DNA of 64,000 nucleotides, from positions 3,411,161 through 3,475,160 of the forward strand of contig JAGGNK010011225.1 in NCBI GenBank assembly GCA_017590115.1. The letters run 5' to 3'. A program made the position numbers and the translations under genes. The notes below the pieces were generated by a model, which did not search any database, was not told the origin of the DNA, and was given only the letters and a program-made list of their open reading frames with translations. The stretch is from Montifringilla adamsi (lineage: Eukaryota; Chordata; Aves; Passeriformes; Passeridae). This document shows positions 58,051 through 64,000 of the stretch, in pieces (within the stretch, counting starts at the first letter, position 1; every line of letters starts with the position of its first letter).

Positions 58051-61000
58051 TTGGGATTACTTTTTCTTTAGAAAGATAGAGGTTGTAACTGATTTTGGAA
58101 AAAGAAAATATCAAGCACACCTGAGGTTTTAAACAAACAGTTTCGTGCTGTTAAACAAATCCACAGTGATTTGTAGATGTAAGAAAAATCCCTGAAGCAG
58201 AGGCAAAAAATCCAGTAGTAGTTCACTGGATCTGTATCTAGGCTCTTGCTTTGGTACTAATGGGATTTCTTTGATATGTTGACTCAGGCTTTTGATAGAG
58301 ACAAGATTTAGTGTGAAAATGTTCACAGCTTCCTTTGCTGCCTTAGTTCATATGTTTGGTTTTCAAGTTTGGTGTTTACATTGCTTTTTAGAGTCTGCAT
58401 TGCACAGATCACATCTGTAATTTAATCTCTCTGGTTTTTTGTTCTGCAGTGCTCAGAGAAAAAGATAAAAGAGAAAATTACTCTGTTTTGATATGTACCT
58501 GACAGAGATTAATTTGCCAGTAGGTCGGGTTGAAATTAAAGAATAACTTTTTGCCCTTATTCTTAGCAACTCAGGATTGCTGAACACACCACATGATGAA
58601 AGAAAATGCATGGATAGCTGTTAGTCTTTTCACTTGCTACCTGGCATCTGGACAATCAAGGGCTCTTGAATTGTTAGAGATGTTTTGTTGTTTGTTTGTT
58701 GATCTATGGCACTTGGGTCCCCCAATCCTACTTCATCTAAAACAGAGCTTTCAGCAGGTGATTTGGGAAGAAACCTGCTTCAGATTATGCATTAAGTTCT
58801 TGCCTGGTGGGGAGAAATTGAGTTTTGTGCTGGTGTGGGGGAGCCCTCAGTCCCCAGGGTTAATTGATACAATTGCTGGAAAGGATTGTCAAAGGCAAAC
58901 AGTCAATTCCATCAAGCCTGCAGGAACCCGATGACAAGCCTCAGGTCAAATCTCTCAGCACAGATACATGCCATATTCTGTCAGTTGCATTGACACTGCA
59001 TCATGGTGGGAAAGAAGCAGTAATGAAGGCAAAGCTGGAGCATCACAACTTGGATTTTTTTGTACTCAGAATAGAACTAGAAGAAATAATTAATTCTTTT
59101 ACCTCAAGTCATCTAAGAGGAATTTGGAAAATAGACCTGAAAATGTCATCCTAGAATTTTATATTTTAAATGTTAAAACTAAACCAAGTCCCTCAAGCCC
59201 CAAAAGGCCAAAACAAAAAGTCCCCTGTCTTCCTCTGATCTTTTCCCTCCCTGCACAGTAAAGCCTCACTGGACAGGAAAATAAAAGATGTCTCAACTCA
59301 GCCTGTAGAATTGCTCTGGCAATGGTGCAAGTGGCCTGCCTTACAGGAAGACAGGGAAGTGAGAAGACAGCAGAGGACCAGAGACCAGGTTTAACTGGGA
59401 GGGTTGGGCTGGAACATCATCACACTCTGTTTGCAAAATCCTTTGATTTTTGACAAGTATGTAAATTCAGATAAAAGTATGGTTAGAAAGTTTAATGAAG
59501 TAGCCCAATCTTCTGGTTTACTGTCTCTACTTGGAAGTTTTCTTTGAGACCATCACACCATGAAAGGCAGAATATGGAAGCATGTGTTCAGGAGCGAGAA
59601 TACATCTGAGAAGATGTTCTCTGGTGTTTCTGGATCACTGATATATAAAAAGTGAAGTGATTTTCAATTCTTTTTAAGAAGTAGGAACTTGGATTGTGAT
59701 CAAATTAAATAATTCATATTAAATTTTGTTTGATGGTGAAGAGCTACATAGCATTCCAGAATATCTGGTTTTCATTATCAAAAGCCACAATCAGTAACAC
59801 TCTCAGTGCTGCATTTTCATATTGTCCAAACCTACATCTATGATTTATAGATATCAACATTCTCTCTCCCTATCAAGGATTATTTACTTAAGTGTGGAGA
59901 GAGAAATTCATGAACAAAAGTTCACCTAATGGGACTGACTCACTTGCAACTTGCATGGAGACTTGCATGGAGGATAAACATGAAGATTTCCTGCATCCTG
60001 TGCAATTGCCACAATCCTTGAGTGAAAGCTATTTTAGTGTCACCCAAATACCTTCTGATGAAAATCCCAGTGAAGCAGCTACAATTCCATGGCTGTATTC
60101 AGTCTGACTCAATCAATCAGAACCATTTGACAAAACATCTCATTAAAAAGTCTTCATCTGGCAGAGTGCAGAACTCTATCACAAGGCTTTTATTTGTGGC
60201 AGGAAAGAATTTCCTCAGTTTCTTGCTCAAGATAGACTTTTTCTCCTTCCCTGGGTGTTTTTCTCTGAGTGCCTGGATTTAGCTGTAATACTGATTTTAT
60301 TTGACTGCTTAGCCAGATTTACTCCTGTGTGTGTGTAAAGGAAGAAGAGAATGAAACTTCCCATCTTTCCCATTTTATACCATACAGCCTTCTGCTGCAC
60401 AGTGTCCCAAATGTAGGTACAACCCAAGAGTGTATGTATATTCTTGGTACTGACCATAACAGGGTTACTCCACAGTATATTCTATTCCTTGATTCCCCTC
60501 ACTCGAAAATAATATATTTTAGTTTTGCAGTGGAAATAGAAGCCTAGCCATCTTTTTGAAACACACTACATCAGAAACCTTTGGAGGAAATGAGGCCATA
60601 ACAGGGAAGCTAATTTAATTTTTTTGTGTCTGTTCACTGTGAAAGAATCTTTTTTTGCAGGGACACATCAGAGGTTGCATCTCAAACAAATCCTTGTTTC
60701 AGAACAAAGTTGATATGAAGTACAGGAACCATTTTTCATTCACCATGGGTTTTAGTCTAATACTGAACTTCAATAGTAATGTGCAGTTTCTCACATCAGC
60801 CTTCATATCAGAAGATTGTACTGCTAACTCTAAGGATTGCATGGAGTTCCAAAGATATCACTTACCAGAATAGCCTGAAATTATGTGAAAATCTGTAGAA
60901 GAAAATCTGAATAACGTACTGGCTAAACCAATACTGAAGAACAAAAATAGTATGCATATAAGAAAAATAATACACTGTGGGAGAGTCAAGCAAGATGTTT

Positions 61001-61449
61001 ATGCCCCACAAATCTGTTGGCATTGTTTGAGGAAACTGAGAAGGGTGTAGATGAATATGACACTAATCTACAGGGGTGAAGGCTTTATAAGTCTTTTCCA
61101 AAAGATTTGAATTGACATGGACAAAAAAGAAGACATTCTCTTGAACTAATAATGGACTATAGCATAGGACAAAAAAAAAAAAAGCCATGAATAAAGCATG
61201 GCTTTAGTTTTTTTAGTTTTCTAAATTTTTAGTTTTCTAAATGGAAAGAACAAGATATTTATGCTGGGGTATCTTCACTCTAGTGCATTCAAAAGTGATC
61301 TGGAAAGTGATTGTATACAAAGAAAGTGGTGTGAAGGGCAAAAAGAGAAACTGATCAAAAACCATTGCAGAGGATTTCTTATAATAAAAAAGATTACCAA
61401 CAAAAAAACAGAATAAACTCTGTTTTAGTAAAGGAAGGTAATGAGGGGA

Positions 61450-61960
61450 AAAAATTCTAGAGGTCCCTAATGATGAGCTGTAAAGCAGCTGCTACCATTC
61501 AGGAAAAGATTTTGGAGTTATAATTGATAGATCTAAGGCAATATCAGGTTGATGCTAATCAAACAGGGACTAGGATGTTAGGCATCCTCTTGAAAAATAT
61601 AGAGAACTGCCATACAGGCAGTTTTGATTCCCATCATCTCCCAGTGATTGTGGTTGACTGAGAAAAGGAACAGAAAAATGTGACAAGCAGGAACCATCTG
61701 CTCAACCAACGAGGAGAAGCTCTACACACCAACACTCCTCAACTTATAAAAGACACAACTTGATGAAAACATGATAGTCAGGAGAGACATAAAGAAGTTG
61801 AATATAGAATGATGATTCAATTTTGTCATAACATCAGAACTAGAAGGAAGAAAATGAACACATATTTTGACCACACATTCCATATAAACAGTGAAATTGA
61901 TTGTCAAAATATCTTGTTGATGGGAATGGGTTCAGGAAACAAACTCTTAGACAGACGCAC
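61450..61960 (+). mobile_element. Degenerate ancient LINE (CR1/L3-like) remnants
   Basis: GATTTTGGAGTTATAATTGA, AGGATGTTAGGCATCCTCTT and a later GTGAAATTGATTGTCAAAAT block resemble the order of sequence at the end of the reverse transcriptase region and 3' UTR of old amniote CR1/L3 LINEs. The match is loose, frames are broken, and I rely on recollection of the family. The limits are rough. Confidence 0.35.
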
Positions 61961-64000
61961 AACTATGAAATGTGCTGGCTCTACTGGGACCCTTGTTGCT
62001 AACTGCTGTCTCATTTCAGAGGGAAAATACCCAAATTTTGAGTTTTACTCTAGCACACCACAGCTGGTTTTGCAAGTTTTTAATGCACTGTCCAGGAGTT
62101 GTGCATCCTCATCTCCTTCAGAAGATCAGTGAAGTAGTCCAAGAATTATTCCACGTTTTGAAATTTTTTCTCCAAAAGTACCTATTTCCTCTGAAGTTAT
62201 GTTCAGAGTGGTGGGAGACTTCTGGTTTCAATGCAATTTTTGGCAAAACGCAGTACTTCACCTCAAATTTTCTTCAATATACGGTCTTGTCATATTTCCC
62301 ATGATCAATGATTTTAGGATTGTCTCAGACAGGCTTAGAGTGTTCAGCCATGTAGTAGTGTCTGTCATTCTGCTGGGAGAAAAGGGTGAAAATGGAAAGA
62401 TTTGTCAAGGAGCAGAGAATAGTTACATTCAAAGTGACCTTGCAGCTGGGAATGCTAAAAATGTCAGTATGGGAGAACTCCATTTACTATGCCTAGTGTT
62501 GCCTGGTTTTAGAAGAATTCCCTTGGGGAGATAACACACAACCCACTCTCAGACATGCCTAAAGCCTTTTGTTCCAGTGAGGCAGGCAGTGAACCCCCTG
62601 CCTCTGTACGATGAACTAAGCCAAACAGAGCCCATGTCCCTGTGTGTCTGCTGCCAGAGTTGTTAGTGAGGTCACCAGATAAATCTACTCTTTACATTTC
62701 AGCCCTGGTTTGATGGTTGCCCTTGGTTACCTGGATGCATCAATTCACACATTTTGCAATTTCTCTAACCATTTTTGAAAGCTAGACTACTGCTTCTGAC
62801 CAACTTTGGCCTAGCTAAATCTGGAGAGAGATTGTGATAGGAGTCCAAGAAGAATGATATGCCTTTTAGGACTGGTTTTCCTAAATATAGGAAAGGAAAA
62901 ATCCCAAAGTGGAATGGAACAAAAGAATACAGTTAAAACATTAAAGTTAGGGGACTTTGATAATACAGAGTCATTGCATATTAAAATTCCTTACCTAGAG
63001 GCAATCAATATATATTAAATATGTTACATAAGGTATATGTGATACATAAGGTATCATTGTCCTCAACCAGAACAATGATAAAGACTGTGTAGTGCTGAAA
63101 ACAATTATATATTGTAAGTATAGAATATTCAATAGTAGTAGAACTTACTTATTCTCAGTGGTAATTATTTGGATATATTTTAAAAGAAAAAGTGATGAAG
63201 ATACTTAAATTTTTGACATTACAATGGCATTATGTTAGACTATTTGTTGGAACAATAAGAATTTACAAAGGCAAAATTTAATCCCAAGCAACAAACAACC
63301 TGGTAAATTTGTATCTGGCAATGATCCACCCTGTTACCACAGTTAAAAACCCAAAATATTCCCAACACAACATTTAGATTCAAAAAAGAGAATTACATAA
63401 AAAACTGTGAGACAGGAAAGGGTAAAATACTTTTTGCTGTCAGGATAACTGTTTATGGCCCCTTTTTGATGGGCCAGACTAAGTCAACATTACCTCTCAA
63501 GAAGAAATTACTAGCAGGACAAGAAAAAGATGGTATACTTTTAATAGCAAAGTAAAGGAGGTTAACAGAATTAGTAGATTCTTCAATGTCTGAAAATGTG
63601 TTCAAATGGAGGGAATATGATGGTATAAATATAGAACTTCAATAAAATCTAAAATAAATTCTATGCAATACAGAATGCTTTATAGGGATATGTTAACAAA
63701 ATATACATACACAGAGGTGTTACAAAATATGAAAATTCAAAACCATCATGTTAAATGTAAACCTAGAACAGGACAGACCAAAAAAGGATTTTTGAGGAAC
63801 ACTTGAGAAAACAATTCAAATTTCCAGGGATGTTTTTCAAAACATTAGAAAAAAGAAAACTATTAAAATGCCAAACAGAACATGAGATACAATGGCAGTA
63901 GTTTGGGGGCAAATGACCTTAAGTAGATTTCTGTGCCAGAATCCTTCTTTACAGGATGCTAATTTATGAAATTATGGCCCAAACTGAAGCATCAGCAAAA

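Larger units (their letters stand above)
47721..64000. other. Intergenic DNA upstream of VWC2, no gene recognised
   Basis: Apart from the solo LTR, the CR1 ends, old LINE remnants and homopolymers listed separately, this 16 kb is AT-rich with only short, overlapping random frames. The longest (58593-58934, 61972-62304 and 62199-62534 on +) show no domain, no convincing codon pattern and no splice context. In mammals the next gene on this side is ABCA13, as I recall; I see no part of it here. Confidence 0.6.

Noticed and set aside
61972..62534. Overlapping + strand frames, one starting with a leucine-rich, signal-like stretch
   Set aside because: No cleavage-site context, domain or codon bias, and the region follows degraded LINE-like sequence; most likely chance.

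Overview
The window is vertebrate nuclear DNA, almost certainly from a bird. The evidence is AT-rich non-coding sequence with GT-AG introns, one CpG island, several fragments of CR1 LINEs (the dominant bird retrotransposon) and two LTR fragments of a type I associate with songbird-like (neoavian) genomes. The placement among birds rests on recognition of these repeats and was not searched.

The only gene I can support is VWC2 (brorin), a secreted BMP antagonist with two von Willebrand factor C domains, on the minus strand. Its CpG-island promoter lies at about 46.85-47.72 kb. A probable 5' UTR and the large first coding exon follow at 46245-45464, encoding 238 residues: signal peptide, charged linker, complete first VWC domain and the start of the second. 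A second coding exon at 38756-38627 finishes the second VWC domain. The two exons join in phase 0, and the second ends in phase 1 at a good donor. I did not find the last coding exon, which carries the cysteine-rich C-terminal tail. Positions 1-38626 are therefore most simply read as part of the last intron, with the gene continuing off the left end.

Layout: 1-38626 presumed VWC2 intron (CR1 at 1.6-2.3 kb and 26.2 kb, LTR fragment at 14.2-14.5 kb, a 55-base T run, small tandem repeats and one unexplained coding-like ORF at 23.1-23.4 kb); 38627-38756 exon; 38757-45463 intron; 45464-46245 exon with several upstream AUGs; 46246-47720 promoter region and CpG island; 47721-64000 upstream intergenic DNA (solo LTR at 51.5-52.1 kb, short CR1 ends at 55.8 and 56.5 kb, old LINE remnants near 61.5-62 kb). 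No tRNA, rRNA, CRISPR or operon-like structure was seen.

I found no clear new biological system. The items most worth a second look are the unidentified ORF at 23.1-23.4 kb, the cluster of upstream AUGs in front of VWC2, and the candidate regulatory elements around the promoter and in the introns.
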